64,000 bases of DNA, from NCBI RefSeq assembly GCF_000372365.1, contig NZ_AQUU01000005.1, positions 83,377 to 147,376 of the forward strand, in the 5' to 3' direction. Shown one piece after another: positions 1 through 9,574 of this stretch. This DNA comes from Aggregatibacter actinomycetemcomitans DSM 8324 (GTDB taxonomy: Bacteria; Pseudomonadota; Gammaproteobacteria; Enterobacterales; Pasteurellaceae). The notes under the pieces were generated by a model, which was not told the DNA's origin, made no database searches, and was given only the letters and a program-made list of their open reading frames with translations. The stretch's first letter is position 1. Every line of letters begins with the position of its first letter. The translations under genes were made by a program, and so were the position numbers.

Positions 1-455
1 TGAGCTTCCGTGGTAATTGCCAAGTCCACTTCACCGGACAATAGCACATCATAAATCTGCATTGGAGAACCCTGATGAATGTGTAAACTCACATCAGGAT
101 AACGTTTGGCAAAACGTTCTACCACATGAGGCAACATATAACGTGCCTGGGTGTTTGTGGTGGCAATGCGCAACACACCGTGATCCGGTTTAGTATATTC
201 GTCGGACACGGAACGAATCGCTTGCATTTTCACCATTAATTCCCGGGAAATACCCACGATTTTTTTACCGGCGGGCGTAAGCCCTTTAATATGTTTACCG
301 TGACGATCAAAAATCTCCAAACCAAGCTCATTTTCCAATAAACGAACCTGCTTACTAATTCCCGGTTGGGAGGTGTATAACGCATGTGCAGCTTCCGTGA
401 CATTATAATTTTGGTTCACAATCTCAACCACGTAACTAAGTTGCTGAAATTTCAT
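1..455 (-). CDS. cysB: CysB, LysR-type regulator of cysteine biosynthesis (N-terminal part)
   Basis: The window cuts this gene; about 151 N-terminal residues are visible. It starts MKFQQLSYVVEIVNQNYNV and continues with a LysR-type winged helix containing the CysB-like stretch LYTSQPGISKQVRLLE, then the beginning of the effector-binding domain. CysB activates sulfate and cysteine uptake and synthesis genes in response to N-acetylserine; that role is family knowledge. The start ATG lies only 11 bases from the end of rluB, which is upstream on the same strand, so the two may be cotranscribed. Another LysR-family member is possible, but the N-terminal match to enterobacterial CysB is strong. Confidence 0.85.
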   Translation of the reverse strand, partial: MKFQQLSYVVEIVNQNYNVTEAAHALYTSQPGISKQVRLLENELGLEIFDRHGKHIKGLTPAGKKIVGISRELMVKMQAIRSVSDEYTKPDHGVLRIATTNTQARYMLPHVVERFAKRYPDVSLHIHQGSPMQIYDVLLSGEVDLAITTEA

Positions 456-466
456 AACTGCCTCTT

Positions 467-1453
467 TTATCTATAGCTATTCTTGCTATTTTTATAACGT
501 TTATTTAATTCTGAGTAACGTTTTACCGCTTTACGGATTTGACCGAATTTCGGTTTATGACGGGTTTTATTGGCACCCAATTTGGTTTCCGTTTCCGGCG
601 GTAAGCCGACAAGTTCACGCAAATAATTCACATCCGCCAGTTCCATTTCCTGCCAGCCACCGCGCGGCAAAGTTTTCATCAGTTTAATGTTGCCGTAACG
701 AATGCGAATCAAACGACTGACCTGAATGCCTTGCGATTCCCATAAACGACGCACTTCACGGTTGCGCCCTTCCATTAAGGTCACGTCAAACCATTGGTTC
801 ATGCCTACGCCGCCAACGACTTTAATTTCTTTGAAATTTGCCGGACCGTCTTCCAGTTGCACGCCTTTTTTCAAACGGTTCAACATGGCATCATCCACTT
901 GCCCGAACACACGCACGGAATATTCGCGCTCCACTTCACGGCTCGGGTGCATTAAGCGGTTGGCTAATTCGCCATCTGTCGTAAATAACAATAAACCGGA
1001 GGTATTAATATCCAAACGCCCTACAGCAATCCAGCGGGCGCCGGTTAAACGCGGCAGGCGATCAAAGACGGTGGCGCGCCCTTCCGGATCGTGGCGGGTG
1101 CATAGCTCACCCTCCGCTTTGTAATACATCACCACACGGCACACTTCCTTCTGCGCTTGGGTTAAATTAATCAGATGTCCGTCGATACGCAATTTCACGC
1201 CGGCATACACATTAATCCGATCGCCTAAAGTGGCAATTTTACCATCCACACTGACCCGGTTTTCCGCAATAATAGCTTCGATTTCACGGCGCGAACCTTG
1301 TCCTGCACGGGCTAACACTTTTTGTAATTTTTCGCCTTCTGCCGCGGAGGTTTTGCTTGCGCTGCTGATCGGACGCGGCTTCGCCGTCGCATTTTTATCT
1401 TTGTTCGACGAAAAGTGCGGTCGATTTTGAGTGCGTTTTGTTGTGGGTTTCAT
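467..1453 (-). CDS. rluB: 23S rRNA pseudouridine synthase RluB
   Basis: This 328-residue protein would isomerise one uridine (U2605 in E. coli numbering) in 23S rRNA. After a basic, low-complexity N-terminal tail of about 40 residues comes an S4 RNA-binding domain ([19 protein letters not shown]) and then the RsuA/RluB catalytic domain. The catalytic aspartate lies in [18 protein letters not shown], followed by [13 protein letters not shown] near residue 235. The C-terminus is basic, as in RluB. An uptake signal (1413-1421) is embedded in the N-terminal tail, where coding constraint is low. RluE/RluF paralogues are shorter or differ in the S4 region, so RluB is the best choice. Confidence 0.93.
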   Translation of the reverse strand: MKPTTKRTQNRPHFSSNKDKNATAKPRPISSASKTSAAEGEKLQKVLARAGQGSRREIEAIIAENRVSVDGKIATLGDRINVYAGVKLRIDGHLINLTQAQKEVCRVVMYYKAEGELCTRHDPEGRATVFDRLPRLTGARWIAVGRLDINTSGLLLFTTDGELANRLMHPSREVEREYSVRVFGQVDDAMLNRLKKGVQLEDGPANFKEIKVVGGVGMNQWFDVTLMEGRNREVRRLWESQGIQVSRLIRIRYGNIKLMKTLPRGGWQEMELADVNYLRELVGLPPETETKLGANKTRHKPKFGQIRKAVKRYSELNKRYKNSKNSYR

Positions 1454-1507
1454 AAATCCTCGTGTCGCTTTCCCAAGCGTCTGTGTTAATTTAACTAAGT
1501 ATCTAAT

Positions 1508-2131
1508 CTAAATAAATGGCATAACCGCGCCGCTGCCTTCACGCAAGATCACCGGAGTGTCTCCGGTTAAATCCACCACCGTTGTCGGTTCTTGTCCCAA
1601 ATAACCGCCGTGAATAATTAAATCCACCTGATGTTCCAAACGATCACGGATCTCTTCCGGATCCGATTGCGTCAAATGCTCTTCATTCGGTAGCATCAAC
1701 GAGCAGGATAAAATCGGTTCACCAAGGGCTTTTAGTAAATCCAACGCAATTTGGTTATCCGGCACGCGAATGCCGATGGTTTTGCGCTTGGACGTCATTA
1801 AGCGACGCGGCAATTCTTTGGTTGCCGTTAAAATAAATGTGTAACGCCCCGGCGTGTTATTTTTAATCAAACGGTAAGCGGAATTAGTTACCAAAGAATA
1901 GGTGGATAATTCCGACAAATCGCTACACACTAGCGTAAAATTGTGTCCCTCGGGTAATTGACGAATGTGCACGATTCTGTCCATTGCGTGCTTATCGCCA
2001 ATCATGCACCCCAAGGCGTAGCCGGAATCGGTGGGATACACAATCACCCCGCCGTTGCGTAAAATTTCGACCGCTTGATTAATCAGGCGAACTTGCGGGT
2101 TTTCCGGATGAATATAAAAAAATTGACTCAT
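1508..2131 (-). CDS. yciO: YciO, Sua5/YrdC/YciO-family protein
   Basis: A 207-residue single-domain protein of the YrdC/Sua5 fold. The family's RNA- and nucleotide-binding signature is visible as GGVIVYPTDSGYALGCMIGD near residues 27-46, with HNFTLVC and TIGIRVPDN further on. YrdC and Sua5 make threonylcarbamoyl-AMP for the tRNA t6A modification; YciO is the paralogue whose exact role is less clear, so function should not be overstated. It sits between rluB and tyrA on the same strand, and yciO-rluB is also a neighbouring pair in enterobacteria. Length matches E. coli YciO (206). Confidence 0.9.
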   Translation of the reverse strand: MSQFFYIHPENPQVRLINQAVEILRNGGVIVYPTDSGYALGCMIGDKHAMDRIVHIRQLPEGHNFTLVCSDLSELSTYSLVTNSAYRLIKNNTPGRYTFILTATKELPRRLMTSKRKTIGIRVPDNQIALDLLKALGEPILSCSLMLPNEEHLTQSDPEEIRDRLEHQVDLIIHGGYLGQEPTTVVDLTGDTPVILREGSGAVMPFI

Positions 2132-2204
2132 TGGCTTACTCTCGAGTAAATAGACGCGTTATTATACACACTTCATTTCGCGTCAGATAACTTTTTCAGG
2201 TTTC

Positions 2205-3338
2205 CTAAACATTTCGAGAGTCATTGGCTTGCTGAAGTAACTGGCGGCTTTCCTGTAAAAATTGCTCGGAATAACCACCGAACCAGTCACGAATCTGATT
2301 AAATTGTTCAATAAAGCCTTGCCGATCATGGTGTTTGAAAAAGGCGAGACCCGTTTCGTAGCTGTTTTTGAAATGTTCGATAACCGCCAGGTTTTCCGGC
2401 TTGTGGGCGATAATGTCCGCATACAATGCCGCATCTTGCGCAAATAAACGCCCGACCATGGCCAGTTCCAGACGATAAATCGGTGAAGAAAGCGCTAATA
2501 ATTTTTCCAGATCCACCGGCTGTTGTGACAAATACAAGCCATAAACAAAGGTGGAAAAATGGCGCAACGCCTGAATATAAGTCATGTGATGATCATGTTC
2601 GGCGGCATCAACCTGATAAATTTTCGCGCCCCAGATTTGGATTTGTTGCAACAACCATTGGTAACGCTCGCTAAAACGTCCGTCGCAGCACACCACGACC
2701 TGCTTCGCCATGCTTACCACATCAGGTCCGAACATGGGGTGTAAACCGACCACCGCACCTTGATGCACTTCCAGCATTTTCTCTAAAGGCGTGCGTTTCA
2801 CGGAAGTGAAATCCACCAGCAGCATATTTTCCGTCAAATAAGGTTTAAGCCGTTCGATCACTGCCAACGTGTTGGCAATCGGCACGGACACAATCACCAC
2901 ATCGGCATGCTGCAAAATTTGCTCGGCACGCGCCCAATCTTCTTGTTCCAAACATTCCACCTGATAGCCGGAACCTTGCAAATAGCGACAAAACAAGCCG
3001 CCGAGTTTGCCTCGTCCGCCCACAATGACGATTTTCCGAATTTGCGGATTAACGGTTTTAAAGCCGAATTGATTTTCGCTGACATAGGATTCACGCATAA
3101 TGCGGCGCAGCACATCTTCAATCAGATTAGGAGATAACCCCATTTGCTCGGCGGCCTCACGCTTGCGTTGCAACATTTCCGCCTCACGCTGTGGTGCATA
3201 AATGGGCAACCCGTGTTGCTGTTTCACTTCCCCCACTTTGTGCACCACCTGTTGCCGTTTCGCCAGCAGTTGCAACAGTTCATGATCCAATGAATCAATC
3301 TGCTCTCTTAATTCCGCCAAGCGTTCCATGTATCCCAT
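2205..3338 (-). CDS. tyrA: TyrA, bifunctional chorismate mutase/prephenate dehydrogenase
   Basis: This cytoplasmic protein converts chorismate to prephenate and then to 4-hydroxyphenylpyruvate, the committed steps to tyrosine. The first 90 residues or so are an AroQ chorismate mutase domain (LAELREQIDSLDHELLQLLAKR, listed here only in part: REQIDSLDHELLQLL). A Rossmann segment follows (VIVGGRGKLGGLFCRYL near residue 105), then the dehydrogenase domain with VGLHPMFGPD and HDHHMTYIQALRHF. At 377 residues it is close to the E. coli enzyme (373). The gene faces the same way as sppA upstream, with about 30 bases between them, including an uptake signal at 3361-3369. Confidence 0.95.
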   Translation of the reverse strand: MGYMERLAELREQIDSLDHELLQLLAKRQQVVHKVGEVKQQHGLPIYAPQREAEMLQRKREAAEQMGLSPNLIEDVLRRIMRESYVSENQFGFKTVNPQIRKIVIVGGRGKLGGLFCRYLQGSGYQVECLEQEDWARAEQILQHADVVIVSVPIANTLAVIERLKPYLTENMLLVDFTSVKRTPLEKMLEVHQGAVVGLHPMFGPDVVSMAKQVVVCCDGRFSERYQWLLQQIQIWGAKIYQVDAAEHDHHMTYIQALRHFSTFVYGLYLSQQPVDLEKLLALSSPIYRLELAMVGRLFAQDAALYADIIAHKPENLAVIEHFKNSYETGLAFFKHHDRQGFIEQFNQIRDWFGGYSEQFLQESRQLLQQANDSRNV

Positions 3339-3369
3339 CTAAAAAACGTTTAAAAAAACAACCGCACTT

Positions 3370-5250
3370 TTATTGCACTTTGCCGCAGGTTAAGCAATAT
3401 AAATACTGCCCTTTCGGATCGTTAAAGGTGTTCAACAAACCAAGTTGTTTCACCTGCGTAAATTCTTTCGGTAAACCGACGGCTTCAGTCACCAACCCCG
3501 TTACCCATGCTTTACTATCGGCTTTGAAATCACGCATGAATTTTTTGAAGAACGAACCGCTGTCGTCATCCAGCCATTCTACGGAAAAACCTTCTTCCTG
3601 AATTTCGCTATTTTCGTCCAGTTTTTCGTTCACCAATTCCATGGCTTTGCCTAAAGCAGTATTCAAATCGCCCAGCTCATCCACCAATTTATGTTCAATC
3701 GCTTCGGAACCCAGCCAAACCTGACCTTGGGCGATTTTATCCACTTGCGCTTTGCTTAAGTGACGACCTTGACTGACTTTAGTCAGGAATTCGTCGTAGC
3801 CATGTTCAATTTCTAGCTGTAATACATCATTTAATTCGGAAGATAACGGCAAGAACGCGGATCCCAGTGCTAAATCGGAGGTTTTCACCCCGTCGGCGGA
3901 CACACCGATTTTCTTGATGGTTTTTTCGAATGTCGGTAATACGGCGAAAATGCCGATAGAACCGGTGATGGTGTTTTTATCCGCCACAATATAATCAGCG
4001 GTGGAAGAAATCCAATACCCGCCGGAAGCCGCCATGCCACCCATGGAAACCACCACAGGTTTGCCTGCTTGTTGTAAGTGACTGAGCTCCTGACGAATGA
4101 TTTCCGATGCAAAGGCACTACCGCCCGGGCTGTTAACGCGCAGAACGACAGCTTTCACGTCCTTATCATCATAAGCCTTGCGTAACAAGTTTGCGATAGT
4201 GTCGCCACCAACGTTTTCTTCATCGGTTTCGCCATCAATGATCGCCCCTTCCACGTTCACTACGGCAATTTTATTCTTGGTGTCGCCCGACATACGATCC
4301 GGCAAGGAAGCCAGGTAAGTGTCGTAATCCACCATTTTCGGTTGCTTATCTTCATTCTCACCGAAAAGTGCGGTCAGTTTTTTATCTAAATTAAAGCGGT
4401 CCAACACGCCGTTAATCAACTTACGTTGTTTCACATAAGCCGTCATGTCGCCTTGCAAGGCTTTTAATTCGGTTAAATAGGTGTGCGCATTCGGTGCAAC
4501 AGCCTCTTCTTTGATGTTACGATTCTCCGCCACACGCTGTTTATAATTGTTCCACATGATACCCAACCAACGACGCAAATTGGTTTTGGCTTCGTCAGAC
4601 ATATCGTTGCGTAAAAACGGTTCGACGGCGGATTTGTATGTACCGACGCGGAAAACGTGCGGGTTCACCTCCAAGCTCTCCAGCAGATCTTTGTAATACA
4701 GATTTTCCTGCACCAAGCCATCAATAGATACTGTTCCTACTGGATTTATATAAACTTCATCGGCATAGCTGGCCAAAAAATATTGCGCCCGATTGTAATT
4801 ATCGGAATACGCAATAACCTGCTTGCCGTTTTTCTTGAAGTTTTCAATGGAAGCACCCACAAATTCCAACGAAGGTAAATCGCCGCCTTGAAAATAATTC
4901 AAATCCAGCACCAAACCGCGAACCTTGTCGTCCAGTGCGGCCGAATCAATAGCGTAAACTACATCAAAAGTGGAATATTGTTGTGGAATATGTTGATTAT
5001 CCAGTTCTTTTAAAAGCGTTTTTACGCCACCTTGATTATCGCGATTGTCCGCCAAATAGCCATCCAGGTTTAAATACAACGCCCCCTGATCGCCTTTTAA
5101 CGCCACAGCTTGTTTATCCAGCCCAACCACGAAAGGCAGCGCAGTCAGCAATAATAAAACGAAAACCAGAAACACAATATTCATGACCAAATCACGAATA
5201 AAATTTAATGTGCGCCAGGCAAATTTAATAATCGAAAAAATAACTTTCAT
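3370..5250 (-). CDS. sppA: SppA, signal peptide peptidase (protease IV, 67 kDa type)
   Basis: An inner-membrane serine/lysine protease that degrades released signal peptides. An N-terminal anchor (VFLVFVLLLLTALPFVVGL) is followed by two tandem S49 domains. The start is placed at MKVIFSIIKFAW because GAGG lies just upstream. With this start the putative nucleophile in GGMAASGGYW is Ser409, the number used for E. coli SppA, and the catalytic lysine in GTYKSAVEPF is about Lys206. The C-terminus ends in a CxxC pair (YCLTCGKVQ). A longer reading with six extra residues exists but lacks support. It is divergent from ydjA, as in E. coli. Confidence 0.95.
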   Translation of the reverse strand: MKVIFSIIKFAWRTLNFIRDLVMNIVFLVFVLLLLTALPFVVGLDKQAVALKGDQGALYLNLDGYLADNRDNQGGVKTLLKELDNQHIPQQYSTFDVVYAIDSAALDDKVRGLVLDLNYFQGGDLPSLEFVGASIENFKKNGKQVIAYSDNYNRAQYFLASYADEVYINPVGTVSIDGLVQENLYYKDLLESLEVNPHVFRVGTYKSAVEPFLRNDMSDEAKTNLRRWLGIMWNNYKQRVAENRNIKEEAVAPNAHTYLTELKALQGDMTAYVKQRKLINGVLDRFNLDKKLTALFGENEDKQPKMVDYDTYLASLPDRMSGDTKNKIAVVNVEGAIIDGETDEENVGGDTIANLLRKAYDDKDVKAVVLRVNSPGGSAFASEIIRQELSHLQQAGKPVVVSMGGMAASGGYWISSTADYIVADKNTITGSIGIFAVLPTFEKTIKKIGVSADGVKTSDLALGSAFLPLSSELNDVLQLEIEHGYDEFLTKVSQGRHLSKAQVDKIAQGQVWLGSEAIEHKLVDELGDLNTALGKAMELVNEKLDENSEIQEEGFSVEWLDDDSGSFFKKFMRDFKADSKAWVTGLVTEAVGLPKEFTQVKQLGLLNTFNDPKGQYLYCLTCGKVQ

Positions 5251-5373
5251 ACAACCTCGGGAAATCAATAAAACGGCGTCTAAAATACCACAATCCGCCA
5301 GTACAATAAACCGCTGAATTCAAGAAACTATGTTATAATCCACCGCACTTTTCACATTAAAAGGATAAAGCAA

Positions 5374-5928
5374 ATGGACGCATTACAATTACTCACCGAA
5401 CGCAGTTCGGAAAAAAAACTCAACGCTCCCGCCCCAACGCCTCAACAATTGGATCTGATCTTTCAGGCAGCATTACGCGCACCGGATCACGGCAAATTGC
5501 AACCTTATCGTTTTATCGTCATTGAACAAGCCAAAATGAATAACTTCAGCGAGTTACTAAAAGATGCCGTGCAGGAATTCGACCTTGGCGAAGAACGCTT
5601 GAAAAAAGCGGAAAATCTAGCTACCCGCGCACCAATGATTATCGGCGTGGTGGCGAAGTTGGATACAAGCATTAAAAAAGTGCCGGAATGGGAGCAGTTA
5701 CTTTGCGCAGGTTGCGCCACTTACGCCATTCAACTGGCCTCCAACGCCTTAGGCTTTAAAAATGTTTGGATCAGCGGTCCGTGGCTGGACGGTGCCACAT
5801 TGCGTGAAGCTTTCCATTGTTCGGCACAGGACAAAATTATCGGTTTCGTCATGATCGGTTCCGCCGAAGAAAAACCGGAACGGGAGAAAAAAGCCGTTAA
5901 TTGCAGTGAGTTGATCAGTTATTTCTAA
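5374..5928 (+). CDS. ydjA: YdjA-like NAD(P)H nitroreductase
   Basis: A 184-residue flavoprotein of the FMN-dependent nitroreductase superfamily, in the short YdjA class. FMN-contacting segments are visible near the N-terminus (LLTERSSEKKL; RAPDHGKLQPYRFIVI, residues about 47-62) and toward the C-terminus (GLGFKNVWISG-like: ALGFKNVWISGPW; IGFVMIGSAEEKPE). The physiological substrate is not known for this family. AAAGGATAAAG precedes the ATG at a good distance. It is divergent from sppA, the arrangement seen in E. coli, and an uptake signal at 5342-5350 lies in the shared upstream region. Confidence 0.9.
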   Translation: MDALQLLTERSSEKKLNAPAPTPQQLDLIFQAALRAPDHGKLQPYRFIVIEQAKMNNFSELLKDAVQEFDLGEERLKKAENLATRAPMIIGVVAKLDTSIKKVPEWEQLLCAGCATYAIQLASNALGFKNVWISGPWLDGATLREAFHCSAQDKIIGFVMIGSAEEKPEREKKAVNCSELISYF

Positions 5929-6357
5929 ATCGTTTTTATTCACGCACAATACAGCCCTTCGGGGTTGTTTTCTTTTTCGCCCCTGTTCCAAAAGTGCGGT
6001 CATTTTTATTGGCGTTTTATATCCCCTTATTTTCATAAGGGATTTATTCTTATCATATAGAAATACCCCATAATTAGTGACTCTAAACGTATTGAGAACT
6101 ACGCACAACAGGTCGTTACCTAGCATGACGATTTAATCAAACGTTGCCCCACGTGGTAAACCCAAGCATTGAGATAAATCACCCGTTAACCTATTCACAG
6201 CTGACCATTACCAATCGCACCAAACAAGCTGCAGATTTTGCACTCAATTCCGACCACACTTTATTTGTTTGATAAAGTGATTTTCATCGGTTAACTGAAT
6301 TATACTTACAATAAAAGCCTTCCCAAACGGAAAGGCTTTTATTTTCAATTAAGCAAA
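5929..6357. other. Gene-free stretch between convergent ydjA and lpdA
   Basis: About 430 bases with no supported gene. It holds a small hairpin just after ydjA (AGCCCTTCGGGGTT, about 5952-5966), one uptake signal near 5995-6003, and the lpdA terminator at 6311-6342. A plus-strand reading of roughly 45 codons without stops ends near 6270, but it has no start codon with a ribosome-binding site and I recognise nothing in it. Confidence 0.6.
6311..6342 (-). terminator. Intrinsic terminator of the aceEF-lpdA operon
   Basis: A strong stem with arms ATAAAAGCCTT and AAGGCTTTTAT encloses a short loop. It lies 16 bases past the lpdA stop on the minus strand. The T-rich arm allows it to work in both directions and so also to close ydjA. 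Confidence 0.85.
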
Positions 6358-7782
6358 TTATTTTTTCTTCGCTTTTGGATTCGGCAAGTCGGTGACCGAC
6401 CCCTCAAATACTTCGGCAGCAAGACCAACGGATTCGTGTAAGGTTGGGTGGGCGTGGATAGTCAATGCGATGTCTTCCGCGTCACAACCCATTTCGATGG
6501 CAAGACCGATTTCGCCTAACAATTCACCGGCATTGGTACCGACAATGGCGCCGCCAAGTACGCGATGCGTGTCTTTATCGAAAATCAGTTTAGTCATACC
6601 GTCGGCGCAGTCGGAAGCAATTGCACGACCGGAAGCCGCCCACGGGAAGTTGGCAACTTCGTAGTTCAACCCTTCGGCTTTACATTCTTTCTCGGTTTTA
6701 CCTACCCACGCCACTTCCGGTTCGGTGTAAGCGATGGACGGGATCACTTTCGGGTCGAAATAGTGTTTTTTGCCCGCAATCACTTCAGCAGCAACGTGAC
6801 CTTCGTGTACCCCTTTGTGTGCCAACATCGGTTGACCTACGATGTCGCCGATGGCGAAGATGTGGGAAACGTTGGTACGCATTTGTTTGTCAGTACGGAT
6901 AAAGCCGCGTTCATCAACGTTTACGCCAGCTTTTTCCGCGTCGATTAATTTGCCATTCGGGGTACGACCAATCGCCACCAACACCGCATCATAACGGTTA
7001 GTGATATTGCCCGCTTTGCCTTCCATAGAAACGTAAATACCGTCTTGTTTGGCTTCTACTGCAGTCACTTTGGTTTCAAGCATTAAGTTGAATTTTTTCT
7101 CGATACGTTTGGTGAAGATTTTCACGATGTCTTTGTCCGCCGCCGGAATTACTTGGTCGAACATTTCTACCACGTCAACTTTTGAACCCAAGGCTTCATA
7201 TACAGTACCCATTTCCAAACCGATGATACCGCCACCCATGATTAACAAATCTTTCGGCACTTCACGCAAAGCAAGGGCATCGGTGGAATCCCAAACACGT
7301 GGATCGTGATGAGGAATGAACGGAAGTTCAATCGGACGTGAACCCGCCGCAATAATAGCGTTGTCGAATTTCACGCTGGTGACGTTACCATCTTTATCGG
7401 TCACCGCTAAAGTGTGGGAATCGGCAAATTTGGCTTCGCCTTGCACCACTTGCACTTTACGCATTTTCGCCATGTTCGCCAAACCGCCGGTTAAACGGGA
7501 AACCACGCCTTCTTTACCGGCACGGATTTTGTCTAAATCGATTGTTGGCTCGGCAAATACCACACCGTGATGTTCAACGTGTCTTGCTTCTTCAATAATT
7601 TTCGCAACGTGCAATAAGGCTTTAGACGGAATACAACCGACGTTTAAGCACACACCGCCAAGGGTGGAATAACGTTCTACAATGACGGTTTCTAAGCCTA
7701 AGTCGGCACAACGGAAGGCGGCGGAATAACCGGCAGGGCCTGCACCAAGTACAACCACTTGGGTTTTAATTTCTTTACTCAT
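6358..7782 (-). CDS. lpdA: Dihydrolipoamide dehydrogenase (E3)
   Basis: The FAD enzyme that reoxidises the lipoyl groups of pyruvate (and 2-oxoglutarate) dehydrogenase with NAD+. It begins MSKEIKTQVVVLGAGPAGYSA, the FAD-binding Rossmann motif. The redox-active disulfide follows in GGVCLNVGCIPSK (near residue 45), then the NAD-binding GGGIIGLEMG near residue 183. The C-terminal catalytic His-Glu pair is in HAHPTLHES. This start (474 residues, the E. coli length) has GAGG four bases upstream; an in-frame extension of 25 residues is unlikely. It is the last gene of aceE-aceF-lpdA, 93 bases after aceF, and an uptake signal sits in that gap. Confidence 0.97.
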   Translation of the reverse strand: MSKEIKTQVVVLGAGPAGYSAAFRCADLGLETVIVERYSTLGGVCLNVGCIPSKALLHVAKIIEEARHVEHHGVVFAEPTIDLDKIRAGKEGVVSRLTGGLANMAKMRKVQVVQGEAKFADSHTLAVTDKDGNVTSVKFDNAIIAAGSRPIELPFIPHHDPRVWDSTDALALREVPKDLLIMGGGIIGLEMGTVYEALGSKVDVVEMFDQVIPAADKDIVKIFTKRIEKKFNLMLETKVTAVEAKQDGIYVSMEGKAGNITNRYDAVLVAIGRTPNGKLIDAEKAGVNVDERGFIRTDKQMRTNVSHIFAIGDIVGQPMLAHKGVHEGHVAAEVIAGKKHYFDPKVIPSIAYTEPEVAWVGKTEKECKAEGLNYEVANFPWAASGRAIASDCADGMTKLIFDKDTHRVLGGAIVGTNAGELLGEIGLAIEMGCDAEDIALTIHAHPTLHESVGLAAEVFEGSVTDLPNPKAKKK

Positions 7783-7875
7783 TTTTACCTCGTAAAAACG
7801 TTGAAATTTCTGACCGCACTTTTCGGCGATCAGTGTCAATGCAACAACGCCCCTCAATGCGAGAGGCGTAGCAAA

Positions 7876-9489
7876 TTACATAATTAAACGACGTAAGTCG
7901 GCTAATACGGAACCGATGTAGCTGATGAAGCGTGCACCGTCCGCACCGTCAATAACACGGTGGTCAAAAGATAAGGAAATCGGCAGAATCAAGCGCGGCG
8001 CAAATTCTTTACCGTTCCAAACCGGTTCCATAGCGGATTTGGAGACACCCAAAATCGCCACTTCAGGTGCATTCACGATTGGTGCAAAATGTGTTGTACC
8101 AATGCCGCCAAGGCTGGAAATGGTGAAACAACCGCCTTGCATATCCGCTGCGGTTAATTTACCGTCACGGGCTTTTTTGGACACTTCCATCAATTTACGG
8201 GAAAGCTCGATAATGCCTTTTTTGTTGACATCTTTAAAGACCGGTACAACTAAACCGTTCGGCGTATCTACCGCCACGCCCACATTGATGTATTTTTTCA
8301 GGATCAAATGTTGTGCATCTTCGGTAATGGAACTGTTGAAACGCGGGAAGGCTTCCAACGCTTTGGCAACGGCTTTCATAATGAAGACCACAGGGGTGAT
8401 TTTCACGCCCAGTTTTTGTTTTTCAGACAAGACGTTTTGCTCTTTACGGAATGCTTCCAACTCGGTGATGTCCGCTTTATCGAAATGGGTAACATGCGGA
8501 ATCATGACCCAGTTACGATGTAAGTTCGCACCGGAAATCTTGTTGATACGACTTAATTCCACTTCTTCGATTTCGCCGAATTTGCTGAAATCCACTTTCG
8601 GCCACGGTAACAAGCCTAAACCGGCACCATTTGCAGCGCCTGTTGCCGCAGCACCGCTTTCCAAAGCTTTCACGGCGGCTTTCACATAGGCTTGAATATC
8701 TTCTTTTAAAATACGACCCTTACGACCTGTGCCTTTCACTTTATCCAGGTTCACACCGAATTCGCGCGCTAAACGACGAATCACCGGTGTGGCGTGCGCA
8801 TAGCTTTTCGCACTTTCAACATCCGCTTGGGAAGAAGATGCGGCTGCCGGCGCGGAAGCCTGTGCTGTCGGTGCAGGCACAGCTTGTGGTACTGCTTGCT
8901 CAGTCGGTGCCGGCGCTGCAGCAGGCGAAGAAGCTACCGGAGCAGCTGCAGGCGCACTGCCCGCTGTTTCAAAACGCATGATTAAAGTGCCTGTGGACAC
9001 TTTATCGCCGGCTTTGATAATAATTTCTTTAACGATACCCGCCACCGGTGCCGGTACTTCCATAGAAGCCTTATCACCTTCAACATTAATAATCGATTGA
9101 TCCACTTCAACACGATCACCCACTTTCACCATCACATCGGTCACGTTCACTTCGTCACCGCCGATGTCAGGTACATTAACATCCACCACTTGTGCGGCAG
9201 CAGGCGCGGCTTGCGGTGCAGGTGCCTCAGCTTGAGGCGCTTGAGCCGATGCGGCATCGGCACTATCTAACACCAACATCGGCGTGCCGGTAGTCACTTT
9301 GTCGCCCACTTTTACTAAAATTTCTTTTACCACGCCCGCTTCCGGTGCCGGTACTTCCATAGAAGCTTTATCACCTTCAACATTAATAATGGATTGATCC
9401 GCGGTGACGCTATCTCCAACGTTTACCATCACTTCGGTTACGGTAACTTCATCACTACCGATATCCGGGATTTGAATTTGTTTAGCCAT
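7876..9489 (-). CDS. aceF: Pyruvate dehydrogenase E2, dihydrolipoyllysine acetyltransferase
   Basis: The core of the pyruvate dehydrogenase complex; it transfers acetyl groups from E1 to CoA. From the ATG at 9489 ([17 protein letters not shown]) there are 537 residues. Two lipoyl domains come first, each with the lipoylated lysine in [10 protein letters not shown]. coli has three such domains and H. influenzae-type proteins have two. Ala/Pro linkers follow, then a peripheral-subunit-binding domain ([19 protein letters not shown]), then the catalytic domain ending in [15 protein letters not shown] with the active-site His and Asp. AAAGG precedes the start. An in-frame extension of 19 residues across an uptake signal is rejected. 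Confidence 0.96.
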   Translation of the reverse strand: MAKQIQIPDIGSDEVTVTEVMVNVGDSVTADQSIINVEGDKASMEVPAPEAGVVKEILVKVGDKVTTGTPMLVLDSADAASAQAPQAEAPAPQAAPAAAQVVDVNVPDIGGDEVNVTDVMVKVGDRVEVDQSIINVEGDKASMEVPAPVAGIVKEIIIKAGDKVSTGTLIMRFETAGSAPAAAPVASSPAAAPAPTEQAVPQAVPAPTAQASAPAAASSSQADVESAKSYAHATPVIRRLAREFGVNLDKVKGTGRKGRILKEDIQAYVKAAVKALESGAAATGAANGAGLGLLPWPKVDFSKFGEIEEVELSRINKISGANLHRNWVMIPHVTHFDKADITELEAFRKEQNVLSEKQKLGVKITPVVFIMKAVAKALEAFPRFNSSITEDAQHLILKKYINVGVAVDTPNGLVVPVFKDVNKKGIIELSRKLMEVSKKARDGKLTAADMQGGCFTISSLGGIGTTHFAPIVNAPEVAILGVSKSAMEPVWNGKEFAPRLILPISLSFDHRVIDGADGARFISYIGSVLADLRRLIM

Positions 9490-9523
9490 TTCTTTTTTAC
9501 CTTTAAAAATGTTTTTAAAACCG

Positions 9524-9557
9524 ACCGCACTTTTCATGCCGAGCACTAAAGTGCGGT
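9524..9557 (-). terminator. Uptake-signal hairpin between aceE and aceF
   Basis: Two uptake signals in opposite orientation (9524-9532 and 9549-9557) form a stem followed by a T run on either strand. It lies inside the operon, 17 bases after the aceE stop. It may attenuate or process the aceE-aceF message rather than end it, since aceF and lpdA have no other obvious promoter here. Confidence 0.6.
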
Positions 9558-9574
9558 GGTTTTTTCGTGTATTT

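Noticed and set aside
5749..6126. 125-codon minus-strand frame covering the end of ydjA and the following gap
   Set aside because: Two thirds of it is antisense to ydjA, it has no ribosome-binding site, and the product resembles no family.
6130..6270. Plus-strand open stretch of about 45 codons between ydjA and lpdA
   Set aside because: It looked mildly protein-like but has no start, no ribosome-binding site and no recognisable motif; chance is enough to explain it.
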